This document shows positions 9,711 through 16,886 of a stretch of 64,000 nt of DNA, piece by piece; position 1 is the first letter of the stretch; each line of letters opens with the position of its first letter. Below the pieces are notes generated by a model that was given only the letters and a program-made list of their open reading frames with translations, searched no databases and was not told the origin of the DNA. This DNA comes from an uncultured Porphyromonadaceae bacterium (GTDB lineage: Bacteria > Bacteroidota > Bacteroidia > Bacteroidales > Muribaculaceae). Made by a program: the position numbers and the translations under genes. The stretch spans positions 62,001-126,000 of the forward strand of contig CAMWVE010000002.1 of assembly GCA_947177685.1 (NCBI GenBank). The letters run 5' to 3'.

Positions 9711-9718
9711 TACCTTTG
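9711..9718 (+). promoter_or_regulatory. -7 box TACCTTTG of the blaI-blaR1 operon
   Basis: Exact TAnnTTTG match between operators O2 and O3, 23 bases before the blaI ATG. Confidence 0.75.
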
Positions 9719-9725
9719 CGCCATC

Positions 9726-9741
9726 AACTACAAAAATAGTT
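9726..9741. promoter_or_regulatory. BlaI-type operator O3
   Basis: Identical 16-mer to O2, ending exactly at the base before the blaI start codon, so it covers the transcription start and leader. Implies strong autoregulation. Confidence 0.8.
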
Positions 9742-10119
9742 ATGAAACGAAAATCATATACACAACTCACGCCCAAAGAGGAAGAACTGATGCAACTGCT
9801 GTGGGAGCATGGTCCTATTTCCATCAGTAAGCTTGTAGAACTCTATCCTGAACCCCGCCCGCACTTCAACACCGTCTCTACCGTGGTGCGACGGCTGGAG
9901 AACAAAGGGTTCGTGGACCACACTGATGTGAGCGGAACCTTCCACTATTTTGCAAAAGTGGCAAAGGAATATTTCAGGAACCGCAGTTTCGGAAATTTCA
10001 TCAAGAATTATTTCGGGGGCAATTACTACGGTGCGGTCTCAGCGCTCGTCTCCGAAGAAAAAATATCTGCCGAAGAACTCCGGGAGCTGTTGAACCTTGT
10101 GGAACGAAAGGGTAAATAG
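9742..10119 (+). CDS. BlaI/MecI-family transcriptional repressor
   Basis: A 125-residue winged-helix repressor. The sequence LTPKEEELMQLLWEHGPISI with VSTVVRRLENKGFVDH is the typical BlaI/MecI/CopY DNA-binding domain, followed by a short dimerisation region. In characterised systems a BlaR1 metalloprotease relieves repression in response to cell-wall antibiotic or another signal. The adjacent M56 gene starts 2 bases after its stop. Three copies of a 16-base dyad surround its promoter, indicating autorepression. No beta-lactamase gene is nearby, so its wider regulon is unknown. Confidence 0.93.
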   Translation: MKRKSYTQLTPKEEELMQLLWEHGPISISKLVELYPEPRPHFNTVSTVVRRLENKGFVDHTDVSGTFHYFAKVAKEYFRNRSFGNFIKNYFGGNYYGAVSALVSEEKISAEELRELLNLVERKGK

Positions 10120-10121
10120 AA

Positions 10122-11534
10122 ATGGGAACACTTCTGACATATTCCATCACCGGCGGACTGCTGATGCTCGCCATGTATCTTGCCTACCGCCTGTTTCTCG
10201 CCGCAGATAACCAGCATGGCTTTAACCGCGGTGTGCTGCTGATGATTTATTTTGCAGCGTTCGCAGCTCCGGCGTTTATTCCTTTCATCGACAGCATTGG
10301 CGCCGTATCAGCAACGCCGGTTGTCATGGAGAATATTGATATTGCTGCGGAAAAGGTCACCACCCGGAGCGGATCGGTTTGGATTGCCGCATTGCTCTGG
10401 ATATACATGGCAGGGATGGTTGTGGTGTTTGCAAAAACAGCATACACATGGTTCCGGCTTTGCGCGGTGATTCGCAACGGCATGAAAATCAAGTGCAAAG
10501 GCTATACTCTGGTAGTTACCGATAACGACAAGTATGCGCCTTTCAGCTGGATGCGTCACATTGTTGTCAGCCGTTCGGACTATGAGAACAACTGCCCCGC
10601 AATAATTGAGCACGAACTGAAACACATTGAGGCGCGCCACTGGATAGACCTGCTCATAGCGCAAGCCGTATGCATCGTAAACTGGTTCAACCCCGTGGCA
10701 TGGCTCATGCGCGACGAACTGATGCTCGTACATGAATATCAGGCTGACATGGCAGTGATCGACAACGGTCATGACCCGCAGGAATATCAGCGATTGTTAA
10801 TAAAAAAAGCTGTTGGCTCCAGATTCCCGTCCTTAGCCAACAGCCTCAATCATAGTAAACTTAAAAAACGTATCACCATGATGTACCGAGAAAAAAGTGG
10901 TGCAGGGCGTCGATTCAAAGCCCTCGCACTTGTGCCGATGCTCGCGTTGGCACTCAGCGTAACAAACATGCCAAGCGTGCGCGCCGTGGCGTCCACACTC
11001 AGCCACAGCGATGTTTCAGTTGGCAAAGTTAGTGAAAATCAGTCGGATGACAAAACCGGCAGCCAAAGTTTTAAGGTAAAAGACCTGAACAACAATGGCA
11101 ATCAGACCACAATTGTCCTCAAAGGTGAAAACCTCGGCAACAATCTGACGGTTACCGGAGGCACATTTACCACCGCCGGCAAAACCTATCAGTCAAAGTC
11201 GATGAACTGCCAGATGACCGATGGCGTTGCCACCATCACCGTGGTCTTTCCGTTTACTGACACCTATGAGAACTCCTCAATGACACTGACGATTAACGGC
11301 AAAGAGATGAAGCTTGATCTGGAGGATTTTTTCAACAACGCAAACACTCTGAAAATCTCAGGTTTAGATGACAGCGACTCAAAAAAAGTCTCAGCCTACA
11401 TGGGCAAGATGAAAATCTATCTTGACGGTGAGGAAATCACTCAGGCGCAGATGATGGAACTCAGTCCTGAACGCATTGAGGGTATCACCGTCAACAAGCA
11501 AGAGAACACCATCCTCATCACCATCAAAAAATAA
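10122..11534 (+). CDS. BlaR1-type M56 family membrane metallopeptidase
   Basis: A 470-residue membrane sensor-protease, presumed partner of the BlaI-type repressor. The N-terminal third has several transmembrane helices (near 5-25, 37-57, 88-106). The zinc site is intact: HELKH at 164-168 with the downstream HEYQAD at 204-209. Another hydrophobic segment near 262-280 (ALALVPMLALALSV) precedes about 190 extracytoplasmic residues rich in beta strands (KVKDLNNNGNQTTIVLKGEN). That sensor region does not look like a penicillin-binding domain, so the ligand is probably not a beta-lactam. A terminator follows at 11595-11629. Confidence 0.9.
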   Translation: MGTLLTYSITGGLLMLAMYLAYRLFLAADNQHGFNRGVLLMIYFAAFAAPAFIPFIDSIGAVSATPVVMENIDIAAEKVTTRSGSVWIAALLWIYMAGMVVVFAKTAYTWFRLCAVIRNGMKIKCKGYTLVVTDNDKYAPFSWMRHIVVSRSDYENNCPAIIEHELKHIEARHWIDLLIAQAVCIVNWFNPVAWLMRDELMLVHEYQADMAVIDNGHDPQEYQRLLIKKAVGSRFPSLANSLNHSKLKKRITMMYREKSGAGRRFKALALVPMLALALSVTNMPSVRAVASTLSHSDVSVGKVSENQSDDKTGSQSFKVKDLNNNGNQTTIVLKGENLGNNLTVTGGTFTTAGKTYQSKSMNCQMTDGVATITVVFPFTDTYENSSMTLTINGKEMKLDLEDFFNNANTLKISGLDDSDSKKVSAYMGKMKIYLDGEEITQAQMMELSPERIEGITVNKQENTILITIKK

Positions 11535-11594
11535 ATCCAACTTTCAGAAAATTCGTACAGCAAAAAGAAATTACAGCTTTCCATACCAAAAAAC

Positions 11595-11629
11595 AGGAGA
11601 TGTGACTGCGAAGTCACTTCTCCTTTTTT
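11595..11629 (+). terminator. Intrinsic terminator after blaI-blaR1
   Basis: Stem AGGAGAtGTGACT / AAGTCACttCTCCT with a 3-base loop, followed by a run of T. Confidence 0.8.
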
Positions 11630-11646
11630 AATATGCCCAAAACATA

Positions 11647-11676
11647 CAAATATTTCACTTAAAAATGAAATATTTG
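11647..11676. promoter_or_regulatory. Candidate operator of the XRE/TA locus
   Basis: Perfect 11-base inverted repeat (CAAATATTTCA / TGAAATATTTG, 8-base spacer) ending 3 bases before the -7 box. Likely autoregulatory site of the XRE protein. The first 14 bases recur at 12877-12890 at the start of the Abi gene. Confidence 0.55.
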
Positions 11677-11679
11677 TTG

Positions 11680-11687
11680 TATCTTTG
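11680..11687 (+). promoter_or_regulatory. -7 box TATCTTTG of the TA-like locus
   Basis: Exact TAnnTTTG match 26 bases upstream of the truncated toxin ORF. Confidence 0.7.
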
Positions 11688-11713
11688 CATTATAACATAT
11701 AAAAGAAACGACA

Positions 11714-11794
11714 ATGAGCGAAGTGGAACTTATATTATTGAATGAAGGAAATCAGGGTACCCTCTATTCCATTCAGTTCATCTCTGAAAATTGA
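11714..11794 (+). pseudogene. Truncated toxin-like ORF (26 codons)
   Basis: ATG 11714 to TGA 11792-11794 encodes 26 residues containing LNEGNQGTLYSIQF. This resembles, from memory, the N-terminal strand of HigB/RelE-type toxins that precede this class of XRE antitoxin in Bacteroidetes; a full toxin would be about 100 residues. It sits between a good promoter and the XRE gene, the position expected of the toxin. Remnant status is inferred; it could also be a leader peptide. Confidence 0.45.
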
Positions 11795-11815
11795 AACTGA
11801 CAACACGTTTGAGTT

Positions 11816-12085
11816 ATGAAAGAAGCCAAGGACAAATATAAGAAGATGGTAGCTTACGTACCGGATGAGATAAAGGCAGAAATTAATCTTTCTTTTGCCA
11901 TATCTGACCGCATAGACTCTTTGATGCACGAAAAAGGGCTTTCAAAGAAACAGCTCGCCGACGCAATTGGTAAGCGACCCAGCGAGATTACCAAGTGGTT
12001 GAGCGGTGAGCACAATTTTACTATCGCCACACTCTCAAAACTCTCCACATTTTTCGGTCAACCGATAATTACCGTGAGCTGTTAG
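11816..12085 (+). CDS. XRE-family helix-turn-helix protein (antitoxin-like)
   Basis: An 89-residue protein. After an N-terminal region ending LSFAISDRIDSLM it has an XRE helix-turn-helix (LSKKQLADAIGKRPSEITKWLSG, about 43-65; shown over 20 residues only as position span) and ends FFGQPIITVSC. Such proteins are the antitoxin/autorepressor of HigB-HigA-like pairs. The preceding frame is only a 26-residue remnant, so this may be an orphan antitoxin. A perfect inverted repeat upstream of the promoter is a plausible binding site. Its last ~35 bases including the stop are the source of a repeat copied three more times within 1 kb downstream. Confidence 0.85.
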   Translation: MKEAKDKYKKMVAYVPDEIKAEINLSFAISDRIDSLMHEKGLSKKQLADAIGKRPSEITKWLSGEHNFTIATLSKLSTFFGQPIITVSC

Positions 12086-12097
12086 AATATTCTCAGC
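12051..12097 (+). repeat. Direct repeat copy 1 (3' end of XRE gene)
   Basis: Unit of about 48 bases containing CGGTCAACCGATAATTACCG and GTGAGCTG. Here it encodes the C-terminus and stop of the XRE protein. Confidence 0.85.
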
Positions 12098-12098
12098 A

Positions 12099-12146
12099 TT
12101 TTTTGGTCAACCGATTATTACCGTGAGCTGATAGGATATCCTCTGC
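12099..12146 (+). repeat. Direct repeat copy 2
   Basis: Tandem copy starting 48 bases after copy 1, with a few substitutions; non-coding. It lies just beyond the 3' end of the Abi gene. Confidence 0.85.
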
Positions 12147-12216
12147 TCTGCGCCTTGCATCTAACTCACTCTGACAAACCTAAAAATGGTGCTCCAAAAT
12201 ATCTGCTGCCACTTTT

Positions 12217-12888
12217 TCATTTTAACGCTTCGATTTTGGCAATGGTAGAATCCGGCAGTATGTCTATGCCGTAGAATAGATGACTACTCTGATAACCAAG
12301 GAAGTCTATATATTTAAGTATAAGGGTATATTTGCTTTGTGTTCTCGCCATGTCTATGTTGCCGTTCTCATCAAAGCAAATAGCCTCGTGGTGAGCTATG
12401 CGGTTGCGAAAAGTCTTTATTTCTTGAAGCTCATTGAACACAGCACGTTGTCCTAATCCGGTTGTGCGGTTCGGAAATATACGCAAAAGATTCTGACCGC
12501 CCAATCGATAAGGCTGGCGAGTGAACAGATGCGTCCAAAAGCCAAAAGACACCGATGAAACGACACGGTCGTTTGTATATCGACCGTTCTGCCGAAGCGA
12601 TGTGATTATACGAAGCACTTCGTTTTTCTGTGGCGCGTTCTCTATCATGCCTCCGCACCGCATCTGATTCTCCACCCACTCCGAATCATTGAAGATGATC
12701 TGATAGTGAGCGTTGATAGAGTTGCGAAGTACTACCTCGAAAATGTTCAATATTCCATAAAACTTTTGGCACAACTTTACATTATATCTATACAGCGTCA
12801 GTGCTTTGGCTGTATTACCACCGCACGCGACTAAGTATTTATTGAGGCGAGCCTGAGAAAACGCCTTTTCATACTCCAAATATTTCAC
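12217..12888 (-). CDS. Abi_2-family HEPN protein (abortive-infection-like)
   Basis: A 223-residue, mostly helical protein of the Abi_2/AbiF group. Family marks: LYRYNVKLCQKFYGILNIFEV, given here as the span from about residue 32 to 51, then VVLRNSINAHY, SVSFGFWTHLFTRQ and the HEPN ribonuclease motif FRNRIAHHEAI (R-x4-H). HEPN proteins of this type are RNA-cutting toxins or phage-defence effectors. The likely start is GTG 12888; no in-frame ATG lies upstream. A minus-strand -7 box at 12917-12924 fits. A divergent promoter-hairpin unit (12937-13000) sits directly upstream, and ~48-bp direct repeats lie on both sides, consistent with insertion into the neighbouring TA locus. Confidence 0.82.
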   Translation of the reverse strand: MKYLEYEKAFSQARLNKYLVACGGNTAKALTLYRYNVKLCQKFYGILNIFEVVLRNSINAHYQIIFNDSEWVENQMRCGGMIENAPQKNEVLRIITSLRQNGRYTNDRVVSSVSFGFWTHLFTRQPYRLGGQNLLRIFPNRTTGLGQRAVFNELQEIKTFRNRIAHHEAICFDENGNIDMARTQSKYTLILKYIDFLGYQSSHLFYGIDILPDSTIAKIEALK

Positions 12889-12916
12889 TTCGAAATTTTT
12901 AACTTATAGTAATTTG

Positions 12917-12924
12917 CAAATTTA
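12917..12924 (-). promoter_or_regulatory. -7 box TAAATTTG of the Abi_2 gene
   Basis: Minus-strand TAnnTTTG match 29 bases before the GTG start, 12 bases from the divergent -7 box at 12937. Confidence 0.6.
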
Positions 12925-12936
12925 TGAAAATTTTCT

Positions 12937-12944
12937 TAACTTTG
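12937..12944 (+). promoter_or_regulatory. -7 box TAACTTTG of a candidate small RNA
   Basis: Exact consensus with no ORF downstream; a hairpin and T run follow within 60 bases. Confidence 0.65.
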
Positions 12945-12949
12945 CAACG

Positions 12950-13000
12950 GAATCCCCCGAGTGTCCCTGTCTTAGGACAAACCTCGGGGTTTAGTTTTTT
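12950..13000 (+). ncRNA. Candidate small structured RNA beside the Abi_2 gene
   Basis: Starting just after a consensus promoter, the sequence folds as CCCCGAG (12955-12961) with CTCGGGG (12983-12989), stacked on TGTCC (12962-12966) with GGACA (12975-12979), an AAC bulge and an 8-base loop, then TTTAGTTTTTT to 13000. That is a complete transcription unit of about 50 nt with no coding capacity, divergent from the HEPN gene. It could be an RNA partner of the Abi protein, an unrelated small RNA, or a terminator with a fortuitous promoter. Confidence 0.5.
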
Positions 13001-13018
13001 AGCCGCTATGCTTTCTGC

Positions 13019-13066
13019 GTTTTCGGTCAACTGATAATTACCGTGAGCTGATAGAATATCCTCTGC
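13019..13066 (+). repeat. Direct repeat copy 3
   Basis: Third copy of the XRE-tail unit, on the far side of the Abi_2/small RNA cassette; closest to copy 2 (shared GATAG and ATATCCTCTGC). Confidence 0.85.
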
Positions 13067-13111
13067 GTTTTTTCGGTCAACCGATAATTACGGTAAGCTG
13101 TTAGAGCAGAG
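13067..13111 (+). repeat. Direct repeat copy 4
   Basis: Fourth copy, tandem with copy 3 and diverging toward its end (TAGAGCAGAG). Confidence 0.8.
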
Positions 13112-13137
13112 TTACGGAGAGGACGTATTGAAACAAA

Positions 13138-13170
13138 GCGGAGATGCAATCACCGGGATTGCATCTCCGC
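13138..13170. terminator. Bidirectional terminator after korB
   Basis: Perfect 14-bp stem GCGGAGATGCAATC / GATTGCATCTCCGC with a 5-base loop and T5 on the plus strand; 30 bases past the korB stop on the minus strand. Confidence 0.8.
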
Positions 13171-13199
13171 TTTTTATTATGTGTTAGGGGTTAACCTGC

Positions 13200-14213
13200 T
13201 TATTTCACTTCCCAAGTTTCGCCGGCAAGAATCATGTCGCGAAGGGTATTGAAGCCTTTCTTTGCACGGACTGTTGCGACCTGATGGTCGATTTCATCGT
13301 TGTAAGTGGGAGCTTCAACATCGCGGATAATACCGATGGCGAGGGGGAGCTCATGACCGTCCATCATGGCAAGCTGCTGATGGAGGAAGTTGCTCTGAGT
13401 GTGGGCATCGTGAACCAGTACGTCGTCGATGGTGTAGCCGTCTTTGCCGAGTTCCACTGCTTTCAGCAGGAAGCCGTCGCGAACCAGACCCTTGTTCTTC
13501 TCTTTGCCGAAGAGCATTTTTTCACCGTGTACCAGATGGATGGTGCGTTCGGCGCGGTTCTCGCGGTCAGTGATGAAGTTGTGGATGCCGTTGTTGAAGA
13601 TGACGCAGTTGGTGAGCATTTCCACTACCGAAGCACCTTTGTGAAGCGCTGCTGCTGCAAGAACTTCCTGTGAGATGGCAAGCTCTACGTCGATTGAACG
13701 GGCGAAGAAATTTCCACGCGCACCGAAAACGAGTTCAGCGGGGATGAACGGATCCTCAGTGGTTCCGTAAGGTGACGATTTCGACACGAAGCCGCGGTCA
13801 GAGGTGGGTGAATACTGACCCTTTGTCAGACCGTAGATTTTGTTGTTGAACAGGATGATGTTCAGGTCGATGTTGCGGCGTACGGCATGGATGAAGTGGT
13901 TACCGCCGATGGCGAGACCGTCGCCGTCGCCTGAAATCTGCCATACGGTCATTTCAGGATTTGCTACCTTGAAACCGGTGGCGATGGCTGCTGCACGACC
14001 GTGAATGGTGTGGAAGCCGTAGGTGTTCATGTAGTAAGGGAGGCGTGATGAGCAACCGATACCTGAAATTACGGCAGTTTTGTGGGGAGCGATACCAATG
14101 TTTGCCATTGCTTTATGGAGAGAGTTGAGCACTGCGTGGTCACCGCAACCGGGACACCAGCGCACTGATTGGTCGCTTTTATAGTTGGCGGGGGTGAATG
14201 TTGACTGTTCCAT
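13200..14213 (-). CDS. korB: 2-oxoacid:ferredoxin oxidoreductase, beta subunit
   Basis: A 337-residue thiamine-diphosphate subunit that, with the upstream alpha subunit, oxidatively decarboxylates a 2-oxoacid (probably 2-oxoglutarate) to acyl-CoA with reduction of ferredoxin. WCPGCGDHAV (Cys20, Cys23) and the ThDP/Mg site SGDGDGLAIGGNHFIHAVRR with IILFNNKIYGLTKGQ are clear. It starts 2 bases after the korA stop. The two-subunit form with KorA of about 615 residues is typical of 2-oxoglutarate rather than pyruvate enzymes; substrate is inferred. Confidence 0.92.
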   Translation of the reverse strand: MEQSTFTPANYKSDQSVRWCPGCGDHAVLNSLHKAMANIGIAPHKTAVISGIGCSSRLPYYMNTYGFHTIHGRAAAIATGFKVANPEMTVWQISGDGDGLAIGGNHFIHAVRRNIDLNIILFNNKIYGLTKGQYSPTSDRGFVSKSSPYGTTEDPFIPAELVFGARGNFFARSIDVELAISQEVLAAAALHKGASVVEMLTNCVIFNNGIHNFITDRENRAERTIHLVHGEKMLFGKEKNKGLVRDGFLLKAVELGKDGYTIDDVLVHDAHTQSNFLHQQLAMMDGHELPLAIGIIRDVEAPTYNDEIDHQVATVRAKKGFNTLRDMILAGETWEVK

Positions 14214-14215
14214 GG

Positions 14216-16063
14216 TTATTTCTCCTCGATGATGTTTTTAACTTGGTCAACTACTTCTGAAACGAGGAACGGCTGACCCTGAATTTTGTTGATGCGATGG
14301 ATTTCTGTTTTGGGGAACTTTGCCTGAAGGTAGTCTGCGAACATGCCGGTGTTGAGTTCGGCAACGATGACTTTCTTGTATTTGGCAAGGATTTCGCCGG
14401 TGTTTGCAGGCAGGGGGTTGATGTAGCGGAAGTGTGAGAACGCGATTTTCTTTCCTTCCTTGCAGAGTTCCTGCGCTGCGGTGTATAGGTGACCGAATGT
14501 GCCGCCCCAGCCGATGAGGAGTGTGTCGGCATCAGCATCGCAGAGAACTTCCTGAGCGGGGATGTCGTTGGCGATGCGTGCCACTTTCTCACGACGGAGG
14601 TTAACCATCTTCTCGTGGTTCACGGGGTCGGTTGAGATGGCGCTTGTAACGGCATCTTTCTCCAGACCGCCGAGACGGTGCTGCAGACCTTCGGTGCCGG
14701 GGATTGCCCAGTAGCGGACGAGGGTTTCAGGGTCACGGTGATAAGGTTTCCATCCCTCTTTCTTTTCTTCGGGGAGATAGTGACATTTGATTTCGGGATA
14801 TTCCGATGCTTCGGGGATACGCCAAGCCGATGATCCGTTGCCGATGAAAGCGTCTGACAGCAGGATTACGGGGGTCATGTGTTCGATGGCTATGCGCGAA
14901 GCTTCAAATGCCATGGTGAAGCAGTCGGTGGGCGATGCGGGAGCCACCACTGCGAGGGGAGATTCGCCGTTACGTCCGTAAAGTGCCTGCATCAGGTCAG
15001 TCTGCTCGGTTTTGGTGGGGAGACCTGTGGAGGGACCGCCACGCTGAACGTCGATGATGACCAGAGGGAGTTCGGCTATGACAGCCAGACCGATGCCTTC
15101 GCTCTTGAGTGCCAGACCGGGACCTGAGGTGGAGGTTACGGCAAGATTTCCGGCGAAGGATGCACCGATGGCTGAACATACGCCGGCTATTTCATCTTCC
15201 ATCTGGCAGGCTTTGACGCCGAGGTCTTTGCGTTTTGCCAGTTCGTGGAGAATATCAGTTGCGGGAGTGATGGGGTAAGAACCGAGGAACAGCGGGCGAC
15301 CGGCTTTTTCCGATGCCATGATCAGACCCCATGCTGTTGCAGTGTTACCGTTGATGTCAGTGTAGATGCCGGGCTTGATGTTGTCAGTCTCGATAGTGTA
15401 GGTCGACACCGAAGCGTGGATGTTGTGACCGTAGTCATATCCTGCCTGAATGACTTTTGCGTTAGCTTCGAACACGGCGGGTTTCTTGGCGAATTTGTTC
15501 TTGAGCATGCGCACTGCATTCTCCAGCGGGCGGTCAAACAGCCAGCAAACCAATCCGAGCGCGAAAATGTTGCGGCACTTGAGCACTGACTTGTTATCCA
15601 TGCCGGAGTCAGCAAGTGCAGCTTTGGTCATGGAGGTTACGGGCACTTCCACCACCTGCGCGGTTATGCCGAGTTCCTTTATGGGGTCATCAGTTGCGAA
15701 CTGAGCTTTCTTGAGTCCTTCTTCCTTGAAGGAATCGATGTCGATGATGATAACGCCGTTGGGTTTGAGAAATTTGACGTGCTGCTTCAGGGCGGCGGGG
15801 TTCATTGCCACGAGAACGTCACACTGATCACCGGGGGTGTGCACGCCTGAACCAACGCTTACCTGAAAGCCTGACACACCGCTAAGTGATCCTTGGGGTG
15901 CGCGAACTTCAGCGGGATAGTCGGGGAAAGTTGACACACTGTTACCGACACCTGCAGATACGTTGGTGAAGATGTTTCCGGCAAGCTGCATGCCGTCGCC
16001 TGAGTCACCGGAAAATCTAACGACTACTTTGTCGAGAGACTTGACATTTGCCTTCTCTAACAT
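14216..16063 (-). CDS. korA: 2-oxoacid:ferredoxin oxidoreductase, fused gamma-alpha subunit
   Basis: A 615-residue fusion. Residues about 1-190 form the gamma domain (VVRFSGDSGDGMQLAGNIF, then VSTFPDYPAEVRAPQGSLSG), and the rest is the alpha pyrimidine-binding domain (FLGSYPITPATDILHELAK; CQMEDEIAGVCSAIGASFAG) plus a C-terminal transketolase-like domain (LLIGWGGTFG). In anaerobic Bacteroidales this complex links the incomplete TCA cycle to ferredoxin. It is first in the korAB operon, with a -7 box at 16141-16148. Confidence 0.93.
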   Translation of the reverse strand: MLEKANVKSLDKVVVRFSGDSGDGMQLAGNIFTNVSAGVGNSVSTFPDYPAEVRAPQGSLSGVSGFQVSVGSGVHTPGDQCDVLVAMNPAALKQHVKFLKPNGVIIIDIDSFKEEGLKKAQFATDDPIKELGITAQVVEVPVTSMTKAALADSGMDNKSVLKCRNIFALGLVCWLFDRPLENAVRMLKNKFAKKPAVFEANAKVIQAGYDYGHNIHASVSTYTIETDNIKPGIYTDINGNTATAWGLIMASEKAGRPLFLGSYPITPATDILHELAKRKDLGVKACQMEDEIAGVCSAIGASFAGNLAVTSTSGPGLALKSEGIGLAVIAELPLVIIDVQRGGPSTGLPTKTEQTDLMQALYGRNGESPLAVVAPASPTDCFTMAFEASRIAIEHMTPVILLSDAFIGNGSSAWRIPEASEYPEIKCHYLPEEKKEGWKPYHRDPETLVRYWAIPGTEGLQHRLGGLEKDAVTSAISTDPVNHEKMVNLRREKVARIANDIPAQEVLCDADADTLLIGWGGTFGHLYTAAQELCKEGKKIAFSHFRYINPLPANTGEILAKYKKVIVAELNTGMFADYLQAKFPKTEIHRINKIQGQPFLVSEVVDQVKNIIEEK

Positions 16064-16140
16064 AGATGAGTAAAAGTTTTTGGTTTATAGTTTTTAAGGT
16101 TCGTCAAAGTTGATGGATTCCCTACATAGGAATACATTTG

Positions 16141-16148
16141 CAAAGGTA
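16141..16148 (-). promoter_or_regulatory. -7 box TACCTTTG of korAB
   Basis: Minus-strand match about 78 bases upstream of the korA ATG in the 250-base gap before coaE. Confidence 0.7.
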
Positions 16149-16313
16149 GTGACTTTTTTTTGAAACTACGTTATTTATTCCTAAATTTTTTCTTGCATTA
16201 TTCAAGCAGAAAACGATAGGCACAAAGATATTTGTTGTAGCGCTCAGCCATCACAATTGAAGCCGCAAAACAGCCTCAACCATTTTGTCACGTCAACAGG
16301 TTCCCGGCTTCAG

Positions 16314-16886
16314 TTACACGGTTTTTAACAGCTCCAACACACGGGGGAGCACCGGTTCTACGCCGTCGTTGATGATTTTGTGGATGGAGGGATGCAGGCG
16401 GGCGGGGGTGCGTCGCTGCGATTCGATGCGTGCTCGCGCCTCTGCCTCACTGCAGCTGTTGCGGCTGACTATGCGACCGACACGGACCGTTTCCGGAGCG
16501 GTCACCTCCCACACGCTTTCCACCATGCCGTCAAGTCCGCTTTCATAGAGGATGGCTGTTTCGATGAACAGCAGCGGCACACGCGATGATTCAAGCGCTA
16601 TGTCGCGGCGAACATGATGGTGAACTATATTGTTGAGTTTCAGAAGTTTTTCCGGATCGGAGAACACGATGGCTGCGAGCATGTCGCGCCGGATAATGCC
16701 GTCGGCAACCACCTCAGGAGCTATTTCCGCACCAATGCGGCTTTTGATTTCATCAGAAGAGTCCATCAGCACTTTTGCCCGCGAATCGCAGTCATAGACC
16801 GTGTAGCCGAGGGCAACGAGCATGCGGCTGACAACAGATTTTCCGGCTCCGATGCCTCCGGTGATGGCTATTATGCGGTTCTTCAT
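16314..16886 (-). CDS. coaE: Dephospho-CoA kinase
   Basis: A 190-residue P-loop kinase catalysing the last step of coenzyme A synthesis. IAITGGIGAGKSVVSRML gives the Walker A motif at residues 9-17, followed by YTVYDCDSRAK and RRDMLAAIVFSD, as in CoaE. Start ATG 16886 overlaps the YbbR-like stop by one base (TGATG), so it is the last gene of nusB-yajC-YbbR-coaE. Confidence 0.94.
   Translation of the reverse strand: MKNRIIAITGGIGAGKSVVSRMLVALGYTVYDCDSRAKVLMDSSDEIKSRIGAEIAPEVVADGIIRRDMLAAIVFSDPEKLLKLNNIVHHHVRRDIALESSRVPLLFIETAILYESGLDGMVESVWEVTAPETVRVGRIVSRNSCSEAEARARIESQRRTPARLHPSIHKIINDGVEPVLPRVLELLKTV

Noticed and set aside
9742..11534. Beta-lactam resistance operon
   Set aside because: Only regulator and sensor-protease homologues are present; there is no beta-lactamase and the sensor domain does not show penicillin-binding motifs.
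12051..13111. Possible CRISPR array
   Set aside because: Four copies of a ~48-bp unit in two tandem pairs without regular spacers; the unit derives from a coding gene end and no cas genes are near.
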